Positions 22,101 to 34,997 are shown, counted from the stretch's first letter. The stretch is DNA of 64,000 bases from Ciona intestinalis (GCF_000224145.3 NC_020169.2:4174957-4238956); one strand, 5' to 3'. The notes: a model not told the origin generated them from the sequence alone. Made by a program: numbers and translations.

Positions 22101-25100
22101 TCTGTTTTGCAGCCGAGCTTGTTTTTAATTACGTCTACAATTCTAATTATTGGGATACTTATTACTAATATTATGTTTAAATGAATGTTTTACAATGTTT
22201 AAGATATTTATAGCTAAGATTCCCTTTACTTTAATCTACATAATACAATAACAAACTTACCAAAATTATTGTTTTAATATTAATATTACTACTGTCTTGG
22301 CGGGAAAGCTAGGTATAAGTCATAGGTAATGTATGGTTAATATGGGTAATGATTAACGCATTCAAAATTTACCAATATCCTAAAGAGGTGATTTAAGATT
22401 CATCAGTCAAGTGTTTAACGTTGTGTTGTGTTAGCATACGATTTGTGTATTCTGTATACAATCATAAAACCATCACTCTTCATATTGACGTTAAAGTTAT
22501 ATGTAAACAATTAGGTTAACCGGTTCTGTTTGAACAAGATACTGATGATGCCATATTAGTTGATATGTATCTTTTTCTTGGACTTGATTTTTGTCTGCCA
22601 CACATTTCGTAGCACTTGATTCTTACTGTTACTTCTTTAAGAGAATAGCCCAACTTCATGAGCCTTAGATCGGGTCTGATTCGTGGAACTTTTACTGTTG
22701 TTTACTGTTTTTTTTTACGTTTTTACCCTTAGTGTGTTTTAACAACTGTCGTGTTGCCTCTAATTCCCTTATAATCACCCAAGCACCAGGTCTGGCCTAA
22801 ATTTGGGATATTCACCACAGTTACATTATTAACCTCCCATCTACCATCCAGGTCCACCAAGCATCGGGTGAAAGGAACTTCCATATTTTCTACCAACTGC
22901 TAGAGGGCGCTGATGAGGAGTTACTAAGCCGACTTATGCTGCAGAAAACACCAGATAAATATTTCTACACATCGCAGGTATGCTCTATTGTATTTTCGCT
23001 GATATCCTTGTAAAAGGCCCTAGGTTGAAGACTTTTTCCCTTGTAGTTTTGACTAAAAATCATAGCGTTTTCTCTATGTTATATTAGTTATGTTGTTGTT
23101 GCTACTAGCCATAACAGTCAGCGCTCTTGTGGCCTATTTTTTATTTGACAAGTCGCCATACGGCTGGTGAAACGTTGGTGTGGTAATTAACGTGTTTTTT
23201 TACCATAAGGTCTATTTACATATATAATAAATGCCCATTAGTCATTTCAGTTATAGCTGCTTATACAAGGCGTACCCTATAAAACATACGTGTCGGTAAA
23301 GAGACAAAAATCCTGTAAGGTTACGTAATCGTTGTCTATTAGTAAGTTCCCAGTGACTCGAAAGTCCTTGGTTCAAGGCCCATTGAAGTAACTGTGGCGA
23401 CATGAGCGCACTTAAAACTCTCAGAAGTCGTGTCTGGTTTTCCACACACACAAAACAGCTTCACCGTCTTTACTGTGGCTGTGGCAGTGACATAAATAAG
23501 ACACTCAAGTTCGTAAAGTGGACTTCTGGCCCATAAGGGTAAAACAACTTATCCCACAAAGAAAAGAACATATTTAATATTTTTAAAACTTTTTTGGCAT
23601 GAATCTTGAGAAAAAAAGGTTTTATTTTGTCCGTTTTTGTCATTTTCTTGATAAGCACATTTATCCATATCATAAAACTTAATAAAAAAAACGTCTTTAA
23701 ACTCAATAAATGCACACATATGCTCCGTAATTCCTATCTGTCTAATAATTTACTTTCAGGGCAAATGTGCAAAAGTAAGTTCAATCAACGACAGACGTGA
23801 CTTCCTCGCTGTACAAAAAGCTCTCAAAGTTTTGGAATTTTCGCCAAAGAACATAGACGTAAGTAGCACTGCTATATATTCTTCATTCTTCCGACTCTAT
23901 AGTTAGAGTGACCGTAACTTAACCGCAGAGTATACGGGTGCTCCAACCCAGTGGTCACTAATGGGTTGTCTAAATTACCAGCCACACATAAAAAAGAAAA
24001 AAATCCACACAAAAAAATTATCACCTTAAAGTAACATATACATGATAACCCGTAAGCTAGCACGAGGTATATAACGACTGTCGTTTTTCGGCTACGCAAG
24101 GATAAAGTAAGTACAATTTTTGTATTATGCAATGTGTTGCATTTTAAACTTATATTTTCTACATTATTCCGCATAACGATTTGAACCTCATACCCCAGGA
24201 GCTTCTATCCATTGTAGCGAGTGTGTTGCATCTCGGCAACGTTAGTTTCAGTGCAAATGAAGAAGGCCATGCTACTGTGGACAGAGAACATGAAATACAG
24301 AAGATTGCTAATGTAAGTTGACAAAATAAAACGTCAGATTTTAGTTCTGATTATCCGCGATAACTCATATAATGATGTATTGTCGTACGGCAGAATATTC
24401 GTCTTTATTCTTATAAAATATCATAAAATTCTTATACAATATCATTTTATAGGAGCTATTTCCTCATATATTACGTTATGCCCGGTGGCAACAACAGCAG
24501 AATAACATTTTCCTTTCCATAGTTACTCGGTTGTCAGTTTGAGCAACTTTTACAAGCTCTTACTCATCGAACTATCGAAGCAAACAAAGAGAAAATGGAA
24601 AGCCCTCTCACCGTAGAACAAGCTTTATATGCCAGGGATGCATTAAGCAAAGCTATATATGGTCGCATGTTTAACTGGCTGGTGCTCAAGCTTAATGGTT
24701 CACTAACAAGCAAGGTACATAGTGTATTTATTGGAAATGGTCGTTTTGGTATAGTAGGATGGGGAAAGATGGAACACCTTCGCATTCTCTTTTCTCGTCC
24801 CATTTGGTAGTAAACAAAGAACATTTAAAGAATTATTAAACCTTATTCTCAAGACTCCCACAGACCGCTGTTAATTGTTTAAAACACGATCAGGATATTT
24901 GAATATTATGTACAAAAGATATTCCGTCTTACCCCACCTACTGTATATTACTAAAATTACACAATCACGTATATTTATTTTATCAATTGCGAACGCATTG
25001 CGTACCTTTTTTTGATGAAAGGTATGTCCCACACGCCACGCTTCATATCACTTTACAGTTTTTGTGTTTGCTTACAAAATGCAGTGATGTTTAAAGGTGC

Positions 25101-28100
25101 AACAATACACCAGCATATAATGCTGCGTGTGTTTATTCCCCTTGCACCACTGTATGACTAACACTATACTGTACAGTGTATGTATTCACTAGGGACGTAT
25201 ATCGTCAGTGGTTATTCCAACACCGCATCTGTTGTTGTTGTAACGCATACGTTGTCCTGCTATTTGAACTGGGGAACTTTTTATTTAAAGCAACACTTTG
25301 TAATTATGTTAACTCATGTGTCTGCAATATTTCTTGGCTTTGCAAGAGTTTAGCTGTATTTTGATTACAAACCCTTCATGAACCCATGATATTAAAACCT
25401 GAAACAATAGTTTATAGTATATATGTGCATTTATAAATTCTAAAATATATGATTATATTTGAGTAAGAGACTGAATAATGATCTATTACGTATTTCATAG
25501 CACTTGATCCGAATTTTTTTTATTATAATGACGTAATAATGGCACTAATCACGTCACAATCTCAGGACCGCATGCGCAAGAACGTGATCGGCCTTCTCGA
25601 CATCTATGGGTTTGAGATTTTCAAGAGCAACAGTTTCGAGCAGTTTTGTATCAACTTCTGTAACGAAAAACTGCAACAACTTTTCATTGAATTGACGCTC
25701 AAGCAAGAACAAGAGGAATATAGAGCTGAAGGAATAGAGGTAAATATAACTTAATTAATGTTATACGTTGTGGCTGTTATGCTTTTTCGCGACTTTTTCA
25801 CACGAGCAGGAGGTAGGTCCTTTTACCCAACTGTGTAACTTTATAATGTGCCTGTAAATTGTAGCCATTTTATTGTAAAGAAGCATCCCGCTATAGTTTG
25901 ATAAAAGTTAGCGATGTATTTCAAAATTCTCAGTCTGGTCGAATTTTCTTTCCCTCCACTGACGTTTTACGTGAATTACAGTGGGAACCAGTGGAATATT
26001 TTAACAACAAAATAATCTGCGACCTTGTGGAAGAGCGCCACCAAGGGATCATAGATATCTTAGATGAGGAATGTTTAAGACCTGGTGAAGCAACTGATAA
26101 TACTTTCCTGTCAAAATTGGAGGAAACTGTTGGAAAACATCCACATTTTATTACGTGAGTTATATTTATGTATTTAACTTATTTAGGCAAAACGCTTAGA
26201 CATTTAACCGCAAATTCTCCAACCCAGTGGTACTTTTGGACTGTGTAAATTGGCAGAAAAAACTTTTATAAGAAAATTGAAAAGTTAAAATAACATTTAC
26301 CCACAAAGTTACATATGTGGTAACTCGTAAGCGGGTACGAACTACGAAGTGTATCTAACATAACACCCGTGTTATAACGACTATCGTTGCCCTCCTACGT
26401 CGGATTAAATGAGTTACATTTATTTATTCGTTTCCATGACAGACACGCATTGGGAGATTCGAAAATGAGAAAGACGATCGGGTATGAAGAATTTCGATTG
26501 GTTCATTATGCTGGTGAGGTCACCTACTCCGTCAAAGGTACGTCATATGCCGTGGAAAATAATCTGGCAACAATAGATGCTAAATTAGGAAAATAATTTG
26601 GCAACACTGAGAATGTATAATCAAATAAATTACCTTAGCAGCAAAATGGCTGGCAACATTGCAAAAGTGTGTCAGTCTATCACAGTATTTTCATTATATC
26701 ACCGTAATCTTTATCTTGATTAAAAGATCTACAAATTTATATTACTCCGCAATGTAGAATATACTTACCTAAGTAACATACAAATTTATGTTTTCCAAAC
26801 ATTTTACTAACGTCCAAAAATGAAATATTACCTATTTAGAAATTTATATCATGGACACCAAATAATGCATGTTATAACTTATAAGTTATAACTATATTTC
26901 AGGGTTTCTGGACAAAAACAACGACTTATTATACCGTGATTTGAAAGTTACAATGTCCGTTTCAAAGAACGAGATTGTTAAAGAAGCTTTTCCTGCTACA
27001 GAACTTACCAAGTAAGCACACTATAAGTTACTCATGCATTTAGCAGATACGCTTTTATATTGGACAATTTTACTCGAGTAGTTCGTTTTCACGCTAGGAA
27101 AAACCAGGGTATAGATTAAAAGTTTCGTATTATCTGCCTTTTAAGCAAAATAGTCATATTGACAAACCCTTCGTTTGATTTCCCCATTTTTCGTTTAATA
27201 TTTACGTTTTTTAACCTACAAGTTATCTCATTTTATCGCCCACAAACTACATTATTGACGTCACAGAGGGTATTCATGACGTATTTGTGATTGAAATCAA
27301 TTTGAACTTCAAATCGTAAACTTTTACATATATAGTATATAGTATATACAATCTAGCTTGCTATTGCATTTAAATAAGTTTCCAATTACTTGTATTTAGG
27401 TTAAAACGACCCGAAACTGTTGGCTCCCAGTTCCGTACAAGCCTTAATCGTTTAATGGACATTCTAATGTCTAAGGAACCTTCTTATGTAAGATGTATTA
27501 AACCCAATGACGCTAAAATGGCAGGTCGGTAAAATAGGTTACTTACTTAATTATTATACATTATTGTAGGGTAAAGATTGATACCGTTACCAGTTAACAC
27601 ATTATATCCCAATTTCCTGATTGTGTTAACAATTAACAACGCATTGTTATAGTCGCATGGATATCCTAAATACGCTTTTAATTATAAGTTAAGCGATTTA
27701 TATAATAGAAACTTTAGTTACAAAGCTACATGTAACGCTTTTATCCACCTTTTAAAAGTTACAAAAATGTCGCGTCAATATACACCTAATGTTAACGTCT
27801 TTAGTTACGTATGCTTGTTCAGTGACGTTTCATCTGGATGCCCAAATAAGGAAAGTCGTATTTTTAAACCCCCAGGCGTATTAGTTACGTCAAACATAAA
27901 TGCTCCTATTCGTGATTAATTAAATATTGATTGTTTTATGATCTAACGGACATATTTATGGCGAGTATCGTTTATTTAATTAATATTCTACTTTAAAACT
28001 AATCTGTCATTTGCTAATGGTGTTTAAATATGTGATCTATACATTATATTATATTCGCTAACTTATAGACCTGTTTTACGTCATAATGTCCTATCTAAGT

Positions 28101-31100
28101 CACAATGTTGCTAGTTCACCCTTGAGTATATGACGTCATATATATTTAGATCGCTTTGACGAAACTCTGGTGCGCCATCAAGTGAAATACTTAGGGCTAA
28201 TGGAAAACCTTAGAGTAAGAAGAGCAGGTTTCGCTTACAGAAGAACCCACGATATATTCCTAAACCGGTAAGCCAATATTTAATATATAGTAGGGTCGGG
28301 AAAGATGGGACACCATTTCATTCTCTTTTCTCGTTCCATTTGGTAGTAAACAAAGAACATTCAACGATTTTTTTTTTTTGATTTTTTTTTGGAAGATTTT
28401 TTTTGTTACCTTAAAGCAAAGCCCATATAAGCTATATAACTGTTGTTTTTCGATTATATATAACATACGTCTTTCTGGGGCAGATATAAAAGCTTGTGCC
28501 CAGAGACATGGCCACATTACGATGGGCCATCGCGTAAAGGAGTTGACGTGCTTTGTAAGTATCTTGACTACAAGGAGGGGGAGTACCGACTGGGGAAAAC
28601 CAAAGTTTTCATTCGATTCCCGAGGACGTTGTTCGCAACTGAAGATGCGTTTCAGGTAAGTGACAGTTTTAAATAAATGAATTTAAATTGTTATCATCGC
28701 GTGGCGGGGCAACGACAGTCGTTGTAACACGTATGTTCTGTTTCACACACTTGGTCGCTTACCAGTTACCACGTATGTAACTTTGTGGGATCATTGGTTT
28801 TATTTTGTTATAAAAGTATTCCTAGCAATTTACACATCCTATGAAGAACCACTGGGTTAGAGCAATAGCTGTTAAGTGTCTTGGACACATGGTAACAATA
28901 ATAGCAAGGTCAAGCTCATAACCCCTTAGTTAGAAACAGGCGGGCTAACCACTGTTCCACTGCGCCGGATAGAAATATCATTTAAGTTTTAGCCTAAATC
29001 CCAGGTCCTCGACAAGGACCTCACCCACAAAAGAAGAGTAAGCGAACGTTTATGTCTTCCTACAGATCCGTAAACATGAGCTAGCTACCACCATACAGTC
29101 TGTATTCCGTGGATGGAGACAGAAGAAGAAGTTTACGACGATGAGAAATGCTGTGACGCTCCTCAGCTCGCAATGGAAGAAAATTCTTGCTCAGCGATTA
29201 AAAGCAAAAAGGAAAAAGGCAACCTTAGATATAAGAAAGTAAGTGGAGTATTTGTAATTATCAAACAATATTTCTGTAAGAATTTCACACATGAACATGA
29301 TCATTGCGATGAAATGGTGGTCAGTCCAGAATTTGTCGTTACAATGAACGTAATTTACGTTTATGAAGAATAAGGCCTACTGTGCAACGTCTATATACAT
29401 GAATAAAGGAACTATTTATCTTTGCGTGTTGGGGCAACGACTGTCGTTAGAATAACACGGGTGTTTTAACGTCGTAAATTCCAAGCCTTCTTTTATAAAT
29501 ATTCCCAATGTTTATCAATCCACATTATTATCCAACAATGCCAATTATTCAGGTTCATTCTTGGTTTTATGACGCGTCTAAAGCCGCGGTGTCCAGAAAA
29601 CGCCGACTTCTTGGATTACGTGAGATACTCGTACCTCATGCGCGCGAAAGAGAGCTTGCCAGCCAGTGTGTTGGATAAATCGTGGATTCATTCGCCTGCT
29701 GCACTGGAAGAGGTAAATCTTTTAACTATTTTTTTGTTAAAATGACTCAAAAACGGTTCAACTTGTCAAGTAATAAAATAAATAATTAAAACACAGATTT
29801 GCATTTTTTTCTAATTTTGCGTTTTTTTGGTATTTTTTTTGTTTTATTTTTTTATTTAGCAAATTGTTTTCGCTTGTGGTATCGTCCTTATCAAAGTTAT
29901 GTCGTCAAAGACAGGTAAATTGCTTCAGCAACTTAATATGAAGAACTTGATGCTGAAATACGTTAAAGGAGTTTCTCCTCAACGTAAGGCTATGATGGAA
30001 GAAAAGGTGCTCGCGAGCGCCATCTTCCGACAGAAGAAAAAGGGATACGACGAGAGCGTGGCTAACCCCTTCCAGGATAAACCGAGAGGTAATTAAAGTA
30101 AAGCCTTTTGTAGCAGGAAGAACTTGGACTTACGTCTGCCGTCAGCATTAATTCGTTACTTTACTGTCCAAAAAAACACAGATAAAAGTGTTTGATATAA
30201 ATAAATAAAGTCAAAAACTAACCTTAAATGGGTAAATATTTTATATATATAGTGCACTACCTTACAGAAAGAAAATACTTTCCCGCTTTTTAATGCTGCA
30301 AAAATGTTTTAAAACATTTCCAATTGTTTGCATTTTAGTCGAACAACTCAAGCCAAAAATGTTGGCTACTATTGATTCTGGTGAACAAGCTCTATACTGC
30401 TGTAGTGTGACCAAATACGATCGCCATGGTTACCATCCAAGGGCACGAACTTTAATTATCACCTCTGGCGCCACCTACCTGTTCGATTCCAAAGACGGAA
30501 AGTTAAAACAGAAAATTTCCCATAATGAGTTAAGAGGTAAAATACATTTGTCAGAAGATCCTTTTTAGAAGTGTGAAAGATAGGAATAAATGTTACTTTT
30601 CCCTCGCGTGGTCGGAAAACGACAGTCGTTAGAACACGTACCACTCGGTTGGATCAATTGTTGTTAAATGTTTTGCCGAAGCACAATGGTAGCAAAAATT
30701 CGGTACTTCAGAAAACAAAACTAACAATTGCCAGTGGAGCTCCCACAAATAATACAAAAAACTAACACCTGTTTTTATTTAGGTATCTCTACAAGCAGTC
30801 TCGGAGATAATGTCTTCGTGTTACATGCGCCTTCAGATAACAAGGAAAAAGGAGACGCTATTGTTCAAAGCACTTTCGTGATTGAAACCATTACAAAGTT
30901 GGCTAGAATCGCAAAAAAAGACCAAGACGTTAAAATCGTGGATAACAGCAGTATACTACATGATATGACGGGTGGAAAGCAGGGAAGGATTGATTACGTG
31001 GTTGGGAATGAGGTGTCCGTCACCAAAACGAAAACAGGCCTGGTTGTGGTAAGTAGTTTTTTACATCTCAACTTTAACTAAGTTATACGGTTACGTTGGC

Positions 31101-31400
31101 GACGATCGTACCAGAAAAGTTAATCAAAATAGTTAAAACTTAAATTTTACTCGCCCGGCGTCATGGCACAGGGTATAGGGGGTTAGAGAATCAAAGCTTG
31201 ACGCTGCTAGTATTATCGGCGTGTAGGTCTTTGGGCAAGAAACATACCAGCATCATATGACCTATTAAATAAGTTTAGAATATGGTACTGGTGAGGATGT
31301 CTCTTTTGTGCGTTAATAGAAAAAAGCCTATAGTTCAATACAGTGTTATGTATTCATTCTAATATGTTTGATGCTTTGGCAGGTTGCTCCCGCTAGGTAA
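19191..31400 (+). CDS. MYO1C: Class I unconventional myosin, Myo1c/Myo1h type
   Basis: Coding exons: 19191-19316, 19631-19746, 20111-20309, 20919-21053, 22852-22977, 23760-23858, 24199-24312, 24523-24714, 25566-25739, 25982-26154, 26443-26537, 26903-27011, 27400-27524, 28150-28267, 28484-28655, 29066-29238, 29553-29712, 29911-30088, 30339-30536, 30783-31048, 31383-31400. All phases agree, giving 1021 residues (human MYO1C 1028). The motor has P-loop GESGSGKT (105-112), switch [10 protein letters not shown] (157-165) and switch II DIYGFE (381-386). The TEDS position is Glu328, so phosphorylation there is not needed. IQ motif [14 protein letters not shown] (about 701) and two weaker ones bind calmodulin. 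The TH1 tail, which binds phosphoinositides, ends VVVAPAR. It should be an actin motor linking membrane to cortex. It shares features with both MYO1C and MYO1H, so it is probably their single tunicate counterpart. Confidence 0.95.
23895..24112 (+). mobile_element. SINE fragment, body and 3' end
   Basis: It carries the SINE body (accaatgggt-type segment), the segment ataacgactgtcg and the tail ctacgcaaggataaag, the reverse complement of the start of the minus-strand copies at 1601 and 28691. The tRNA-like head is diverged or missing. It is in a myosin intron. Confidence 0.55.
24752..24945. mobile_element. TA-flanked MITE, full length
   Basis: About 194 bp with terminal inverted repeats, left tagtaggatggggaaagatg and right end ccgtcttaccccacctactg, flanked by TA. 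It matches the copy at 32285 through the interior (ttggtagtaaacaaagaaca). TA target duplication suggests mobilisation by a Tc1/mariner-type transposase. It starts about 38 bases after a myosin exon. Confidence 0.75.
26190..26405 (+). mobile_element. SINE fragment, body and 3' end
   Basis: It contains acccacaaagttacatatgt, aacacccgtgttataacgac and gttgccctcctacg in the same order as the other SINE copies. It lies in a myosin intron just before the exon at 26443. Confidence 0.55.
28288..28366. mobile_element. TA-flanked MITE, 3'-truncated copy
   Basis: It begins tagtagggtcgggaaagatg and keeps ttggtagtaaacaaagaaca, then breaks into poly-T tracts. The right inverted repeat is absent. It lies in a myosin intron. 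Confidence 0.65.
28691..28970 (-). mobile_element. tRNA-derived SINE, near full length
   Basis: On the plus strand it starts atcgcgtggcggggcaacga and ends with the reversed tRNA-like head gctaaccactgttccactgc. Its middle has ccacgtatgtaactttgtgg and accactgggttagagcaata, shared with the copies at 1601 and 44485. It sits in the myosin intron between the exons at 28484 and 29066. Confidence 0.75.
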
Positions 31401-31471
31401 ACTCAACCACTTGACGTCGTAGGAGAGCGCACAATGATGGTGGTTGGTGGTCTGTACAGATCTTTATTCAC

Positions 31472-31477
31472 AATAAA
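31472..31477 (+). terminator. Poly(A) signal of myosin I gene
   Basis: AATAAA 72 bases after the stop codon at 31400. Confidence 0.55.
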
Positions 31478-32735
31478 ATCTAGCATAGTTGCTACTCGCC
31501 AAATATTAGTTGTCAAAGTTATATACTGGCAAAGCAGAAGCCTCTTTACCTCACTGCAAATATTCAATTAATAACAAAACGACTTTTTGTAAAATAAAAG
31601 CTCCTAATGATGTAACTTCGTTGCTTTCTGAGTAAAAAGGTTTCTGCTTTATCAGTATTTGCGTCGCTTAAAATACGTTTGCAGTTTATTTTTGTCACAT
31701 TTTTTGCGCTTTAGTAGTTTTTAGTTTGCACTACGAATTCTAGGTTCTAATCTTATCATCTTAAACACAAGCACGCAGTCTGTTCACTAATGATAATTTA
31801 TTACTAGTTTGAGTTTTTTTAATCCATTGTCAAATGTTTATTTACGCCATACTGAATTTCAGTTTAAAAAGTGTTTAGAAATGTAGTGTTTCTGCCGTAA
31901 CGATCGTAATATGCAATTAACCCGAATTTTCTGCAACACCGAGCCAGCATTTATACTGCAGTATCAGCAGAATGAAATTTGTCCAAAACTACAACATACT
32001 TTTTAGTATACGTGACTTTTATACGCTGCTTTTGAAAAGTGTCTATCGTATGTTTCGTTGCAAGTGTCTATCCTGGTGTTTTACATATTTTGTTGTTTGC
32101 ACTAATCAAAAGCGCTACGTTAAATTTCATAGCAAAATACATTTATGTGTTTTAACCGTTGTAGTGCCTTTACTAAAGAAAAGGAGTATCTTTAGATGAC
32201 TGAAAATATCAACAGTTTGTTTGTCGCTATGTATGCATCGATTATTACTAGAGAACTCCTATATAATCGACACTTCAGAACATATAGTAGGGTGGAGAAA
32301 GACGGGACACCTTTTCATTCTTTTTCCCGTCGGATTTGGTAGTAAACAAAGAACATTCAAAGATTTATAAAACCGTATCCTCACGACTCCCATAGACCGT
32401 TGTTAATTGTTTAAAACACAATCAAGACATTTGGATTTTATGTGCCAAAGGTGTCCCATCTTTCCTCACCCTACTATACGTTTGTATATTGTCCAAAAGT
32501 TAAGATAAACCATGTCTACGCCTATTTATATCAAGTTTCAAAATTTCTAAATTTGACGACATCTTCATTGTCAACTCTAAAGGCGTAGGTTGGATTTCTT
32601 TCATGTTGCCAGTCCCCATTTATATTCTACCACTTTTTTATTTCCATTATCATTCGCTCACAGAACAGAAGGGAAAGTCCCGAATGTTGAGGTAAATTTT
32701 GTTTTTTTGGAATTGGTTTATAATACATTGATATA
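31478..32735. other. Intergenic between myosin and INO80E
   Basis: AT-rich sequence without supported coding exons. It contains one complete TA-flanked MITE (32285-32476, listed). The final 150 bases before the INO80E start probably hold its promoter and 5' UTR. Confidence 0.45.
32285..32476. mobile_element. TA-flanked MITE, full length
   Basis: It is 192 bp with near-perfect terminal inverted repeats: left tagtagggtggagaaagacg, right end atctttcctcaccctacta. A TA duplication lies on each side (32283-32284 and 32477-32478). There is no coding capacity. Other copies lie at 24752, 28288 and 56073, with fragments near 12310 and 20640. It resembles the small MITEs reported from Ciona. Confidence 0.82.
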
Positions 32736-34997
32736 ATGTCAGGTAATTATAAAGAAAAATACAAGTTTTTGAAGAGAAAGTTGAAGATATTACTTTACGT
32801 AAGTCTCAAAATTATCTGTAGGAAGAAAAACGAAAAATATGACGCTGGAAAAGTTGTATTATTGGATAAAACAAAATAACGGTAATCCTGTCGCTGGTGA
32901 CCAGTGAAAATTTTGGTCTCAAAATGTACTTTACGTCTCCCTGATACCCGCTGTATAATTTTTTTTTGAAAAAACTCGGGCGTTCGTGTCGAAAATTAAC
33001 TTTAAAAATGCGCGAAAACGTGCTGCGTCACCGTAATTCGCCTGACTTGCGTAAGGTTAACGATTTATTACGTCACAATAGCGATATGTTACGTCACAGT
33101 AGTGACATATTACGTACGTTACAGCATGTTATAATCGTGTTTTTCGCACTGTTTTATGTTAGGGAAAACCCAAAGTCCTAACCCTTAACCCAACCCTAAC
33201 CCCTACGTTTAACCCGTAACCTCTAAATCCAAAAAAACTAACAAATTACGTAATCTGTAACGTAGAAATCAAAGGTTGTAATACGCATTCTATGACGTCA
33301 TAATCTAACCTTTGCCGGCTCGTGTGGAAAATACGGTGACGCAGCACGATTTCGCGCATTTTCAAAGTTAATTTTCGATACGAACGCCCGAGTTTTTTTT
33401 TAAAAAAATTATACAGCGAGTATCAGGGAGACGTAAGGTACATTTTGAGACCAAAATTTTCACTGGTCACCAGCGACAGGATTACCCAAAATAACAAGAC
33501 ATATTACATAATATGTGTGCTTGATTTTGCAGTTTGCATATGTTAGGGTAGTTATTGTACATTATATTTACTTTTAAGTAAATAAATTAATTCTGGTTTG
33601 TTGTTAATAAATGTCTATTTAACTATTATTTCACAATAAAGTATAGTATAACTTTTTTAGTATTGTTTAAAGTATCTAAATGCTAAAACATTATATATCT
33701 TATGCATATTAAATATGCTATCTAAATATTTCTTTTCTTTGCTTGAATAAAGGAGCACGAAAGTCTATCTATTGAAGTAGAAAAAGCTCAAAGAAAATTG
33801 TTACAAGTATCACGAGACAACAGTTTCCTACTAGATAGGTTGCTACAATATGAACAAGTGCCGGTTGATACTTCTGATGATTCAGACGCTACTTTATCAT
33901 CTGATAGTGAACCAGAACAACCTCCCCCTTCAAAGTGGGTTCCCATTTTCTTTTTCATTGTAACTCTATTTGTTTTATTATATTAATATACTATATACAC
34001 ATGTTCATGGTTTTCCTTTTCTTTTGGCTAAGTTTTATTAATTTTCAGAGTAACAATGCAACTGCATTCATTACACTAAAAATGTTAATAGTGGCCAAAC
34101 AGCATTTGTAAAAAAAGAGATAAAGGATATGAAAAGACTATTAGCTGTAATGCACTATGCAGAATGACGTTTAATATAATAGACGGTATTGGGTCATGCA
34201 TATGCTGAGTAGAAGTATTCTTACAACTCTTACAGCTTTAGCTTATTTAATATGTGCCTGTTGTTTTATTGTAACATTCCTTCATTTCTTAGAAGAAGAA
34301 TGCAAGCAAAAGTGTTGGATAAAACTATCAAATTAGAATCAAAAGAAGCAAATGTAAGTTTTGCAGCATGTATATAAGATCTGGCATAAAAAAAATTTAA
34401 AAGTTAAAATGTGACTGTTTCATTTTTACATAATTAATTTATGTTGTTATTTTGATAGTTTAGTTAACTAAATTAGTAAATTGTTTGTTTTTTAAAGCAG
34501 AAACAGTCTAAAGCTGAGCTAGAAGCACAAGCTACTTCCAGTGGTAAGTCATGCAGCCTTTATTGTTGGCATGTAGCTTTTTTAATTTCAGATTAATGTA
34601 TATGGTGGTGGAAATAAACTGTTTTACAGGACTATTGACTGAGATAAAAGTGGTCATGTTAGAAATATTTTCTGTATGTAATAGGATTTAGATAATAGTT
34701 TATCAAAAAGAATCTTCCTATTTTTATACTTGCGTGTTGAAGCAATGAGCTTCAATATACACGGTTGTTCTGTCTTATGCACCTTATGCCTACATAGGAA
34801 TAACCACGTATGCAACTTTGTAATGATTCTTTTAACTTTGTGGGTTTTATCCAGTTGTTTCCAATGTAACAATTAAAGAAGAGAAAATTGATGAGGTTGA
34901 CGTGGTCTTCACTAAACCTACAGAAGATCAAGTTGATGATCATTTAAAAAATCTAAAAACTGAAATTGATATTGGAAAAGATGAAAATATAAATTAA
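32736..34997 (+). CDS. INO80E: INO80 chromatin-remodelling complex subunit E
   Basis: Exons 32736-32798, 33753-33934, 34293-34353, 34501-34543 and 34859-34997 join in phase to give about 160 residues. The N-terminal coiled coil [20 protein letters not shown] followed by [20 protein letters not shown] and LLQYE matches the conserved core of human INO80E ([20 protein letters not shown], then [20 protein letters not shown]). A serine/aspartate-rich stretch ([15 protein letters not shown]) follows as in human. The proline-rich middle of the human protein is missing, so this version is shorter (human 244). It is a nuclear, metazoan-specific INO80 subunit without known catalysis. The first intron holds the long-TIR element at 32881. 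A poly(A) signal lies at 35259-35264. Confidence 0.9.
32881..33486. mobile_element. Long-TIR non-autonomous DNA transposon with 9-bp target duplication
   Basis: A 606-bp element has about 155-bp terminal inverted repeats (32881-33035 and 33332-33486, only a few mismatches), starting ggtaatcctgtcgctggtga. It is flanked by a perfect 9-bp direct repeat caaaataac (32872-32880 and 33487-33495). Long TIRs with a 9-bp duplication fit the Mutator-like superfamily. The interior codes for nothing obvious. It holds repeated ttacgtcac units and a telomere-like run near 33177-33225. It lies in the first intron of INO80E. Confidence 0.88.
34726..34830 (-). mobile_element. SINE fragment next to an INO80E splice acceptor
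   Basis: It carries ttgcgtgttgaagcaatg, gttctgtcttatgcacctta and ccacgtatgcaactttgta, in the order of the minus-strand SINE copies. The tRNA-like head is missing. The following ttttaactttgtgggtttta leads into the acceptor of the last INO80E exon (34859), so SINE-derived sequence may contribute the polypyrimidine tract. Confidence 0.5.

Noticed and set aside
23251-24174. Minus-strand frames of 66-100 codons within the myosin gene
   Set aside because: They overlap introns, a SINE fragment and a real exon on the other strand, with no domain signal.
32966-33181. 71-codon open frame as a transposase remnant
   Set aside because: It runs across the inverted repeat and core of a non-autonomous element and has no transposase features.
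33177-33225. True interstitial telomere or chromosome-fusion point
   Set aside because: The tract is short, degenerate and wholly inside a transposon with intact target duplications.
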